64,000 nt of DNA, from NCBI GenBank assembly GCA_021613335.1, contig JAJTWR010000159.1:248001-312000 (forward strand), read 5' to 3'. This stretch comes from Whitmania pigra. Lineage: Eukaryota; Annelida; Clitellata; Hirudinida; Haemopidae. Position 1 is the stretch's first letter. The number at the start of each line of letters is the position of its first letter. Shown here piece by piece: positions 47,101-57,838 of this stretch. Below the pieces are notes generated by a model. That model ran no database searches and was not told the DNA's origin. It was given only the letters and a program-made list of their open reading frames with translations. Made by a program: the position numbers and the translations under genes.

Positions 47101-50100
47101 TCTGAATTGTTTGTTTTGTGAGAAATTGTCCTGCAACTAATTGTCGAGGCACACTAGACAAGAGAGGAGGAGGCCATATGTGCCGGATTGTCCAGATGAG
47201 GTGATTGCAGGATTTTATAATAGAATTGGAATGATCTTTAAAGGTGAAGTGTGAATCATAAATAACACCAAGCAACTTGAGAGTAGTAGATGAAGGAAGG
47301 ATTATGCCCCTTTATGGAAAGAGGGGAAGACAAAGTTTTGAGGTGAGGGGGTTGTCAATAAACATAATTTTGGATTTCTGCAGATTCAGTTGAAGAAAGT
47401 TAACAAGACGCAGGTCATTGATGTCCGTGCATACCCACAGATTTCTGAGTTGATCTGAGATGCTATGGCTGGAGAGGATAGAGAAAAGACATGTGTCATC
47501 TGCATATTGATGGAAGGATATATTGAAGTTACACATAATGTTGGACAAAGGTGAAGCATAGGTTATGAAAAGCAAAGGTCTCAGGACAAAGCCTTAAGGA
47601 ACTTTGACAAGTAGTTCAACTAGAGAGGAGTGATTGCCAAACTTGACATATTTGGTTCTGTTGTAGCCACTAGAGTGCAAGGCCATAAATTCCAAAGTCT
47701 CTCCAATAGAGGTTGAGGCTGATTGCCACTGCTACAGATGTCAAAGAGATTGTTGAAGAGGTGTTAAAGAGATGTTTCTGTAGAAAAACCAGGTTTGTGG
47801 GTGGGTTAGAATGAAGAGAAGTTAGAGGATGCTGTGATATGAGGGCAAATTCTGGAGAGAATGAGTCTTTCAAGCAGTTTTGACATAGTAGAGAATTAAT
47901 GATGATGGTCATCATCACTACCAATATAATAGTTATTCAATTCAATTTAGATAAAACTCCATGCTATATACTTTCATCTCCTCTTCATTTTTGTATGATT
48001 TATTATAATAAATATTCGAAAATAAATTACAAATGTTGAAAAAGATGGAGTTACTCTCCAATCATTATATATTATTGAAGACTGAGTTTATGGGAACAAA
48101 TTACTGATGAATGCATGAATTATTTAATTAGCCTTTTAGCTCCCATCGTTCCACTTGTGGAGCCTCTGACGCTATGCTTACGGCGCCATACAAATGAACT
48201 ATTATTATTATTTCTGCATGTTTTTGACGATGTTCCACTTGTGGAACGTTGGGCACAGATAATTATAAAAATACAATGTTTTTTGGGAATTTGTACAAAA
48301 ACATATCTGTTTGAAATATAATTAATTGGTAAATATTGAGAATTTTGTCGATTATTGTTGAAATTGAAATAGGTTGTATTGCTTAATTCAACCTATGGGC
48401 TAAAGATATATAAGGAAATCAAAATATAACAGACAGTAAATGACTTTTAAACATTAAGTTTCATCCTCTCACTGCAGATAATCTATTACCTTAGAAATTG
48501 TGATAAAATCATCACCAATATAAACATCTTTAACTCCTGGCAATCGATGAAGCAAGCTAAAAAATAAATGTTTAGGTTACTCATTAGTGCACAAGTTTAC
48601 AAAAAGAGTTCATGACAATGTATTGGTATGTATTGTATTGTTGCATAAATTCATGCCTTTACATAAAACTACTTTTTCTACAATAACATTTTTGACATTT
48701 GGCTAGGGTGCCGGACTATTGGACGAAGGGGACGATATAACGAATCGTTATAAGGTCTAATTCGTTATTTGAATATAAGATCTAATTCTTTATAAGATCC
48801 AATATATATAGGAATAAAAAAAGATTTGATTTAATAAATAAAACTAGTAAATTCAATTTTATTGCCATAGTTTCAAAATTTTATTGTTTCGAATAAATTT
48901 CAGGACTTTGTTGTTTTTATGCATGTTTAATAATAGCAATATTAACTAATTAAAGACATTTTTATAATTTAATCGTTATATGTACCCAAACCAATCTCGA
49001 TATTGATAGGTGCTTGCGATCAGTGAAATGCCAGCCAATAGGAAAATCGATGTTAAGCGAATAGTGAGTGAATGAATTAATCTAGGACGTCATTTCAGCA
49101 TTTTCCAAAGAGAGGGAAACCCTTGCATTGCTTGAGAAGGTGATATTTTTTTGTTTCTGGCCAACATTCAGAGGGAGCAGACCCTGGAAAAACCATCTGG
49201 TCTAAAGTCAGCCTTGTTCCCTACAAATGACGTCTATGACTAGCCAACAAAACCAACCAACCAGTCAATCAATCAATCTTACAAATATTACTAAAAATAC
49301 GTAGCCCCACCGATTTTACAATACCAGTGAACGAAGAACAATTTAAATATATTATCTTTTATTCGTCGGTTCAAATTTGTATATGTAAGAATTATTTAAA
49401 TATTGTGGTAGACGAAATAACGAATTGGTTCTTATAACGAGTTTAAAAATTCGTTATAAGGTCTAATTCATTATTCGTTATATCGTCTCTTTCGTTCAAT
49501 AGTCTAGGAGCCATTTGGCTAAGTGTTATATATTATAAAAAAGTCGTTGCAGAATAAATAGTCATGTAATGGCACAAACTTATGCAACAACCTAATATTA
49601 AGCCAGTGATGTCATTTGAGAAACAGGGCTTATGGCCTTAACCACATCTATTAATAATCTATCAAATATTAATGCATTAATCACCCATTAATGCATATAA
49701 ATCTGCAGCCAAACAAATGTTATTAAATCATTATTATATGGTAAGTATGTTAACCATATTCAAGCATATTATCTTAACATTTTCATTCCAAAAGCAAAAT
49801 CTAGAGTTAATCAACTAAATTTTTGCCCCATTTATTAAAATAACATCTTTGCATAAAACCAAAAATATTACTTATAAAAACTATAAAAAAGACCTGCTTT
49901 GACAAAATCAAAAATTACCCTCAAACATCATACAAATACTAAAATATTAAAAACCTGGCTAAACTGCATGCAACTGATGATTCTTCTGAAGAAAAATTTT
50001 GGGGCAAAGTACCATTATTTAAAATGCTTTGACTCATTTGAAATTTAACACTGTTTGGATTTGGTGTTTCATAAATGTTTATTGAGACACTTCTCCCTGC

Positions 50101-50417
50101 AAATCAAGAAACAGTTTCATTTCAAACGGCTCATTAATGATTACTATTTTAATATAGAATATGAATCACAATTAATTACCAATAAACAAAAATGGGGTTT
50201 TCCATTTTCTGCTATCTAATAGGCCATTTCCACTGTTTTCAGGAATAAACGTTCTAAAAGCAAATACAACCCAAGGTTTACATAAATGACTTATTTGATG
50301 AAAGTGGACAAAACAAAAAATGGAAACTGTAAAACTCGTAAACCCAAAAAATCTGGCGTGAGGCTGGAAACTTTTATAACACCTCAGAAATCCTCTCAAT
50401 CTGACAGCAAGGCTCAT
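44153..50417 (-). CDS. NFU1: NFU1 iron-sulfur cluster scaffold, mitochondrial
   Basis: Carrier that delivers 4Fe-4S clusters to mitochondrial targets such as lipoyl synthase in known systems. Eight exons, about 290 aa: 50344-50417 (or ending at 50383), 50180-50253, 49955-50096, 48490-48556, 45112-45298, 44711-44829, 44489-44623, 44153-44227. The first exon encodes an Arg-rich, acid-free start ([10 protein letters not shown]) suitable as a targeting sequence. The Nfu N-domain has [12 protein letters not shown] and [19 protein letters not shown]; the C-domain has [20 protein letters not shown] and the cluster-binding CSGCPSS (Cys-x2-Cys). Introns 3 and 4 are swollen by a MITE, a mariner and a LINE piece. 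The donor of exon 1 is ambiguous: both options keep phase 2. Head-to-head with HACD3. Confidence 0.94.
45931..46015 (+). repeat. diverged copy of the GCGTCAGAGGC repeat
   Basis: TAATTTGTAAGGTGCCATG followed by CATCAGAGGTGC, a decayed copy of the unit at 63308-63420. It lies directly upstream of the mariner remnant in NFU1 intron 4. Confidence 0.45.
46135..46990 (+). pseudogene. mariner transposon remnant
   Basis: Decayed mariner transposase read across three frames: [16 protein letters not shown], then [11 protein letters not shown] and [56 protein letters not shown], then (near 46600-46930) [14 protein letters not shown] and [10 protein letters not shown], ending at GHYFE. Catalytic surroundings TGDEK and HDNA are recognisable. 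It is followed by CCGGTACACCTA at 46994-47005, plausibly the right terminal repeat; no matching left end found, so 5'-truncated. Confidence 0.85.
47057..47930 (-). pseudogene. L2/CR1-like LINE reverse transcriptase fragment
   Basis: Minus-strand frames in order: [12 protein letters not shown], then [15 protein letters not shown] [11 protein letters not shown], the polymerase motif [20 protein letters not shown], then [14 protein letters not shown] and a [12 protein letters not shown] segment. The order and the YADD box identify the RT of an L2/Rex/CR1-type LINE. Interrupted by several frame changes. Confidence 0.85.
48161..48212 (-). repeat. copy of the GCGTCAGAGGC repeat
   Basis: On the minus strand reads ATGGCGCCGTAAGCATAGCG then TCAGAGGC, matching the unit at 63308. 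It lies 5' of the LINE fragment at 47057 in the same orientation. Confidence 0.55.
48706..49511. mobile_element. MITE with 10-bp target duplication
   Basis: Inverted ends GGACTATTGGACGAA / TTCGTTCAATAGTC (minor mismatches) with GACGATATAACGAAT just inside both ends. CATTTGGCTA flanks both sides exactly (48696-48705 and 49512-49521). The 806-bp interior has no coding frame and repeats ATTCGTTATAAGGTCTAATTC-like strings near both ends. A 10-bp duplication fits MULE-type mobilisation better than hAT. Inserted in NFU1 intron 3. Confidence 0.8.
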
Positions 50418-50655
50418 ATTAGCATCAGTCTATTTATTTGAGAACGAAAAACAGTACTGAAAATTTAAAAGTGATGTAATAAAAATTTAAATATATTTAA
50501 AGTACAAGTAAACGTACAAATAAAATAACAATAACAATAAAAAAACATTACAATGTTGTAGTTTTGTAACAATTGTTATTTTATATTAATACTTTTCGAA
50601 AACAATAAGAGAATGAATGTTGATGCGTTATAGTTATAGTTGTGTGTTGTGCAAG
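50418..50655. promoter_or_regulatory. short divergent promoter region, NFU1 / HACD3
   Basis: Only 238 bp separate the start codons of two housekeeping genes on opposite strands; it must contain both transcription starts. AT-rich with no clear TATA-type element. Confidence 0.6.
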
Positions 50656-52976
50656 ATGGATCGTGGTGACAACAATCTTCTGAAGCCGTTCGTTTATTGG
50701 GGACAAAATAAGCAAAGTGTATTTTTTAAGGTGGAGATTGCAGAACTAGACGGGGTAAACGTTGGCTAAATATCAAAATAAATGAACCTTATTTAAACCT
50801 CATTGCGACATTAATTGATCTTCAATTCTCTTAAGGAACCAGAGGTAGAAATTACTGGGAATCATTTAAAATTTCTAGCTCATGGATTAGGTGTCTCAGG
50901 AAAAAATCGTTTTGGATTCAAGATAGACTTTTGCAAGCCAATCAATGTGCAGGTTATTAAGTTTGAGATATCAACATTTATAATGTGTCTTTGGCAGGCT
51001 CTTGAATATGCATAATAATACTATCAATACTATAAATAATATTGCTGATATTAAATTTAATGTCCAAATTAATTGATAGAAATGATTTCAGTGATGTGAA
51101 TAGTGGAACATGTATAATAACAATTAATTAAGTAAAACATTTTCTTAGCAAAGCAATTACAAAGTATTGGGCAGAGTAGTAGAAATTGAATGCAGGAAAG
51201 AGCAAGAAAATGACAAATGGCTGAGGGTTACTGAACAGCCCATGAAGCCTGCTTGGTTGAAGACTGACTTCGATAGGTTCGCATTTGACTCATCCGACGA
51301 ATCTTCAGCGGAAGATGAAAGTCTCATCAACGAAGCAAAGGTAGATTTTTGTGACTAAAGATATTCATCCTTGATTAAAAATGTTTTCTTTGTGAGAAGA
51401 AATTGTTTATGAATTCTATTTTTTATTAAAGGGGTCTCTAAAAACACAAAAATATATGAAAGAATTTGAAAGGGAGTATAAAGAGGTTGAAGCTGATCAG
51501 TACTACAGTGGTGAGTATTGTCATTATTGTTAATTTTTAATTTGTATTAGTTATGTACTCTGTTTTAGATTAATGGCAGTTATTACATAGCTAAGGAAGT
51601 AACAGTAACATTGTATGTTATTTTGAATTAGTGTTTATAATAAATGTAGATTTGTTTAAATCATCTCCTGGTTACTTGCTTTACTGATTGAAATTTTGGT
51701 TTGATGTATCCTAACTGAATATTTTCATTTGTTGTAACTAAATATTTTATTACTCAAAGTGAGAAAAGATTTGAAACTGACTTACCTCCTAATGTACAGC
51801 ATATTTCAATTTCTTGGATATCTGTACATCTTTAGTGCTATTCTCTATCACTTGATAAAGAGAACACCAGGTAACTTAAACATTCTTAGAATAATTGGCA
51901 ATGGTCAGGTATTTATGACTTTTGAAATGACAAACCAAAATAATAGATTCTCAAAACAATGCCTTCTTTCATGTCGGCATGCAAATGATGATTTGCCAAG
52001 GTGTGGCTGTTTTGGAGATGTTCCATTCTCTTCTTGGTTGGGTGAAAAGTTCAACAAGTGCCACTGTTTTGCAGGTTGTCCTTCATTCGTTTAACACCAA
52101 TCAAGTATCTGTTTATTGATCAATTTAATTAAGTGCCGCAATCCAGGTGCTGGGGAGGGGATTCATATTGTATGGCATCATTTATCCTGAGCCTCGCATG
52201 TACACAAAGGAGGTCGTGTGGTTTCTTTTTCTCACCTGGAGTGCTGTGGAGCTGATCAGGTGAGAAATAGATGAACTGAGAGAAATATTTTCTTGCGCTC
52301 TTTAATGGTTTTAATCTTGTCAGATCTTTAGTAGAATTGAATTAGGTTAATATTTGGTTTGTGTCTTACTTCGAGCTTGAGATTAAATGTCATTAAAATT
52401 TATAATAATTTAATTCAATTAAAATCCGATTTTAACATTTGTAGGTATCCTTACTATGTTTGTGCAACATTGAAAAGACAGATTGGATTTTTAACCTGGC
52501 TCAGATACACAGTATGGATTCCATTATACCCTCTTGGTTTTGTCTTGGAAGGTTTGCAAATGTTCTACTTGAATTAAGAAATGCAGAAATGTTTATTGAA
52601 TGACTCAAATTTTATCTTTTAAGGTTTGGTTATGCTGATCGCATTGCCAATGTTTGAGGAAACACAGCTGTTTAACTTGAACCTGCCAAATACCTTCAAC
52701 ATGTCTTTCCACTTTCCATCTATCCTCAAGTTCTACATGTTGCTGTGTCTACCTGGTAAAAGAATCCTTCCTTATTTAATAATTTATTTTGTCTTTTAAT
52801 GTTATGCATTCATTAAATTGTTTAAGTATTTTATATAACAATTGTATTATTTGTTTATGTTCTAAACTATTACCTACAATTATGAAGGTATGTATATCCT
52901 TATGCAAAGAATGTATGAGCAAAGAAAAAAGAAGCTCAATGAAAGAGAATCCTCCAAATTTGGAAAGTACTTGTGA
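50656..52976 (+). CDS. HACD3: very-long-chain 3-hydroxyacyl-CoA dehydratase HACD3
   Basis: ER enzyme for the dehydration step of very-long-chain fatty-acid elongation. Ten exons, 388 aa (human 362): 50656-50754, 50836-50952, 51149-51340, 51432-51510, 51760-51870, 51947-52074, 52147-52259, 52445-52551, 52624-52755, 52888-52976. The N-terminal p23/CS domain starts KPFVYWGQNKQSVFFKVEI and includes GKNRFGFKIDF; an acidic linker follows (DSSDESSAEDES). The membrane part has YSIFQFLGYLYIF, CQGVAVLEM, WSAVELIRYPYY with the Glu and Tyr of the family's active site, and WLRYTVWIPLYPLGF. The C-terminus is basic (QRKKKLNERE). Exon 6 begins after AATAATAG, giving a 76-nt intron; the upstream AG would run into a stop. 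The CS domain distinguishes it from HACD1/2. Confidence 0.95.
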
Positions 52977-54563
52977 CAAGTGTCTTTATGAAGTCATATA
53001 TTATGAGGCCTGAATTTATCTTCTTGTCATATTCTTAGGAAACTCAATACAATTAAGCTTCTTCTGAGCTAAATTGATGTTCTTACAAACCAGTTTTGTT
53101 ATGACTAAGGTCATATTTTAAGCATTGATGACACCTGAATTTGTGGAATTTATTTTAGAAACTGTGATTTCTGTAACTGGCTTCTCCATTGAAGGCATTT
53201 TCAAATATTTTCAGAAAATGTCATTGTCATGAATTCAAGCTTTAAGGAGTTCTTATACTAATGCTAGTAACGTGAACTTGTCCTGATAACATGATATGCT
53301 TAATAAAAGAATAGTTGCATTTAGTGAAGGTTCATAATTTCAAAAATGCATCTTTATGATTTTTTTTAGGGCATAATTTTTTCATTCATAATTCATATCC
53401 GTTGCTGTTCTACTTCTATGTTATGTTTGAAGTATTTTCTCAAATGAATAAACACGTTTTTGTAGCAAATTTCTTACGAGTTGAAATGAAGCCAGTCTTG
53501 CTTGCCATCTCACAACTTGTATTCATTGTTTCAAGTTTTAAATTCTTGACTTAAGTTAAATGAACATGTTTGATGTTGGGCAGTGTTCTCACGCATTATG
53601 TTTGAGTTTCCATCTTGTGTTCTTTTTCAAAGATGATGACCAACAATTTTGATTTTTAAATGGTATTTACTGTCGCTAGCCAATGCAGAGTAATTGTTCT
53701 GCTAGTGGAACACTTCTTTTCCTATGTTATTCTTTAAGTTGTGTTTGAACCGATTTTTGTCTTGCTGAGTTAAATAATTATGCTTTGAGATTCTTCAAAA
53801 AAAAAAAAAAGTTGCTAATTTAAGAAGCTTGCATTCGAAAACAGTGATTGCTTCAGAAAGTTCTAGAAACTCCTACTAGATTCTAGAATGCTCCATAAGA
53901 TTCATTGCGTGTCTAGAAGGCTTCAGAAAGTCATAGAGCTAAGAGTTTAATGTAGACTAGCTGTTTCGTGTCCGTTGTGCGACTGATATGACTTGATCTA
54001 TACGCTGCTTTTCAGTAGATGTAGTGCACTATTGTTGGGAAAATTGAGTATCTGTACACATAGCTCAATTTAAGATATTGATATTATCTCCTGTACAAGC
54101 TAACAAAAATATATTTTTTGTAATGATTACATAATTAATCACTTACTTAAAATAAAGTAATTAATATCATCGAAAATAGTTATTAATTAACTAATTTTAT
54201 ATACTTTTACAAAGTATGGTTCCTTGGAGTAATTTCTAAACCAAATTAATACATTTTGATGAAAAAGCCGATGATGTAGCATAAAAATTTATAAATAAAA
54301 AATGTTATTTAAATTACAAACTGTAAAATTTTTATTCGTAACATAAATGTCAGCATATTTATTTGCAAATTAATTATTATTTATTTAAAAATACTTTTTA
54401 ATAACACATTTAAAATTTCATATAAATTAAAGACAAATAGTACCCTAACAACCACAAAATTGCGCTACTCTTCAGCCATCTCTCCCTATTCAGCTCTTGA
54501 ATATCGTTGTAGACTGTTCTCGACCGATTTTCTGCAGTCTCGTTGTTTTGTTATTTGGTAAAA
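52977..54563. other. HACD3 3' UTR and CCT4 upstream region
   Basis: 1.6 kb between two plus-strand genes. AATAAA-type signals occur near 53302 and 53445, a 14-A run near 53800, and heat-shock-element-like repeats at 53856-53925. No coding exon is seen. Confidence 0.5.
53856..53888 (+). promoter_or_regulatory. heat-shock-element-like repeats upstream of CCT4
   Basis: GAAAGTTCTAGAA (53856-53868) is a perfect three-unit nGAAnnTTCnnGAA element; TTCTAGAA at 53881-53888 is a second two-unit match, and TCTAGAAGG-CTTCAGAA at 53912-53928 is weaker. They lie about 700 bp 5' of the CCT4 start codon. Chaperonin genes are known HSF targets in other animals; a role here is inference. Confidence 0.4.
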
Positions 54564-57447
54564 ATGCCTGAAAGTAAGACTGGTAGAACAAGCTATAAAG
54601 ACAAAGACAAGCCAACTCAAATCAGATTTAGTAATATAACTGCTGCCAAAGGTACGATTAGCGAAAGAAGCACGCTGCTATGCCTTTCGATGCGGATCTT
54701 TCATTAATTTTATTTTTAAATATTTTCTCAGCTGTCGCAGATGCCATTCGCACTAGTCTTGGCCCGAGGGGAATGGATAAAATGGTAACGAAAAATTGTT
54801 TAGTTTTTGGGACCGCTTCTCTAACATTCTCCATTTTAGATCCAATCCGGTAAAGGCGATGTAACGATTACCAACGATGGAGCTACAATTTTGAAACAGA
54901 TGGAAGTTCTGCATCCTGCAGCCAAAATGGTATAGATCATACACATTAGTGATCCTAGAGTGATAATTGAAAAAAGTACACAATTCAAATATTTCAGCTT
55001 GTAGAACTTTCTAAGGCACAGGATGTTGAAGCAGGAGATGGCACCACAACTGTTGTAGTTGTTGCAGGCAGCCTTCTAGATGCTGCTCAGAAATTGCTTG
55101 AAAAGGGTATGCACTAATTATGTTTTGATGTCCATACATGTGATATTGGGAGGGTTTTGTAGAAATGGTGGGCAACTGTAGCCATGTTTTATGTTTGTGT
55201 ATAAGTAAATGCACAGGGAACTCAATTACTATTTTTTCAATATGTATTATGCAGTAGGAAGTTTTAGATTATGCATGAAATTTAACTATTTTTGTAAAAT
55301 GATGAAATTGTTTCTTGAGATGACATATTTCATTTAAACTTCGATGTCATTGAAAATTTAAAATTCAGTACTTGTTAACATTTGGAAATAAGATCTGAGA
55401 CTGGATTCTGCATGCCACGAACAAGGCTTTAGTTTTGTAAAATATTTAAAGATTTTTTTGTAATTGGATGCAGGCATTCACCCCACGGCAATTTCTGAGA
55501 GTTTTCAATCTGCTGCTGCTAAATCATGTGCAATTCTGGAAGAGATGGCAATGCCTCTTGAATTGGCTGATAGAGAATCATTATTGAAGAGTGCCACAAC
55601 ATCCCTCAATTCAAAGGTGAGTGATTAAGATTAAAAGAAACAAAATGCTAAAGTCAAATAAAATACAATGTTTGATTTTTTATTCAAATTAAAAATTGGG
55701 ATTACACAAGTTACTTTTGTATCAGGTGGTGTCTCAGTACTCTGGAGTGCTGTCTCCAATTTGTGTGGATGCTGTCCTTAGAGTCATTGATCCTAGCAAG
55801 GACACTAATGTGGATCTTCATGACATTAAGTTAATTCAGAAGTTGGGGTTAGCTGACTAAAGTCTATTTTGAATATTAGTATTTTGGTCAGTCTAGTGCC
55901 AATAATATTGAGTTGATTTCAATTGTACATTTAAAGTATTTCTATTATCTGTAAATTGATTTGCAGTGGTACAGTGGAGGACACAGAACTCATTGATGGC
56001 TTGGTTTTCAATCAGAAGACTGCAGGACAGGGAGGCCCAAACAAAATCGAAAAGGCCAAGATTGGTCTGATACAGTTCTGCATCTCTCCTCCAAAAACTG
56101 ATGTAATCTATAACTTATTTCTTACATTACATGTTATTTATCTTTTTACAGTTATACACTGTTCAGTTGCATTAAATTTTACTTTCAGATGGAAAACCAG
56201 GTCATCGTTTCTGATTACACTCAGATGGACAGAGTGTTGAGGGAAGAGAGACAATACATTCTCAACATCATCAAGCAGGTCAAGAAGGCTGGTTGCAATG
56301 TTTTGCTCATTCAGAAGTCTATCTTGAGGTGAATTTACATTGCAATGAATTTAGAGCTTTTTAAAGGAAGTTTTTCTAAATTTTCGTTAATCTCAGGGAT
56401 GCTGTAAATGATTTGGCATTGCATTTCCTGGCCAAAATGAAGATTTTAGTTGTTAAAGACATTGAGAGAGAGGATATAGAGTTTGTATGCAAGGTTTGTT
56501 AGTCTTATTATCTTTCTTGTTGATAATAACTACTACTTGAATAACTACTACATATCTATATGCAGACTATTGGATGCAAGCCAATTGCTAGCCTTGACCA
56601 TTTCCAGCCTGAAATGTTGGGAACAGCAGAACTTGTAGAAGAAATACAAGCTGGTGATAGCAAGCTTGTCAAGGTGGGGATTAAGCATGAACTCAGCATC
56701 AGTTGAAATTGGTTATGAATGTTAAGCTTGAAAATTATGCTAGGTGAGTGGAATTCAAAATGCTGGAAAGACTGTCACTGTGTTAGTGAGGGGATCTAAT
56801 AAGCTAGTCTTGGAGGAAGCAGAGAGGTCAATTCATGATGCCCTCTGCGTAATCAGATGCCTAGTTAAGAAAAGGTAGAGATGACTTTATTGAAGCCCTG
56901 TAGATTTATTAATTGTCATTAAATTGTTGCTGAATCATTCAAATTCTCAGGGCATTGATAGCTGGTGGTGGAGCTCCTGAAATTGAGCTATCATTGAGGT
57001 TAATGGAATTGTCTGAGACACTCACAGGGATGGAGCAGTATTGCTTCAGAGCCTTTGCAGAAGCCCTTGAAGTGGTTCCATTCACTCTTGCAGAAAATGC
57101 AGGTCTTAATCCTATTGCCACTGTCACTGAACTGAGGAATAGGCATGCCAGAGGGGAGAAGATGTCAGGCATCAATGTTCGCAAGGTATAAACAATAGGT
57201 ATGAAATTAAAAAGTGCCACAGTCATTATCTTGGAATTGTTTTCTACCAGGGTGCTATCACCAATATCTTGGAAGAAAATGTTGTGCAGCCACTTCTTGT
57301 CTCAACCAGTGCCATCCACTTGGCTGCAGAAACTGTGAGAAGCATCCTCAAGATTGATGACATTGTGAGTAAAGTGCTTGGCCTATAATTATATAAACTA
57401 ATTCTCATCCTAATCTCTTATTCCAGGTTGCCTGTGCTGGAAGATAA
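54564..57447 (+). CDS. CCT4: T-complex protein 1 subunit delta (CCT4)
   Basis: Delta subunit of the cytosolic chaperonin TRiC/CCT, which folds actin, tubulin and WD proteins using ATP. Fourteen exons, 528 aa (human 539): 54564-54651, 54732-54784, 54840-54929, 54998-55106, 55474-55616, 55726-55847, 55967-56102, 56189-56328, 56397-56493, 56566-56673, 56744-56874, 56951-57185, 57251-57364, 57427-57447. Group II chaperonin signatures: [23 protein letters not shown], the ATP loop [10 protein letters not shown], apical [15 protein letters not shown] typical of delta, [34 protein letters not shown] and the SGINV block near the C-terminus. The last exon has only six codons plus stop. All phases close. 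Confidence 0.97.
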
Positions 57448-57542
57448 TGCATTGATACTTGTGAATGTTGGATCTATATGGCTCCCTCTAGGATGTCTTG
57501 GATGCTAATGATTTTTTGTATTTTTGTGTTGTGCTTTTTCTA

Positions 57543-57548
57543 AATAAA
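57543..57548 (+). terminator. polyadenylation signal of CCT4
   Basis: AATAAA 96 bp after the CCT4 stop, in the 391-bp convergent spacer shared with the zinc-finger gene. Confidence 0.6.
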
Positions 57549-57838
57549 CTCTTTGTGTCTTTGTGCACCTGCAATTTATTTTTTGTGAAATCAAATGAAA
57601 TTGAGAATGTGTGTTGTGCAGAAAGCTTGTATTATATAGTAGGAGCTAATTATGAATGATGGGAGAAAAGAAGTTTTGTTAAAATGTCTTTATTTGCAAA
57701 TAGAAATGAGTAGGGATTCAGTTCATTGGTAGTTGGAGTATGGTTTCTCAGATATCTTCAGTCCACTCGTCCAATTCTGAGGAAAGTATGGTGTGTCATT
57801 AAAATAATTTAATAAGGCGTAATAAGATGATCCAGCAA

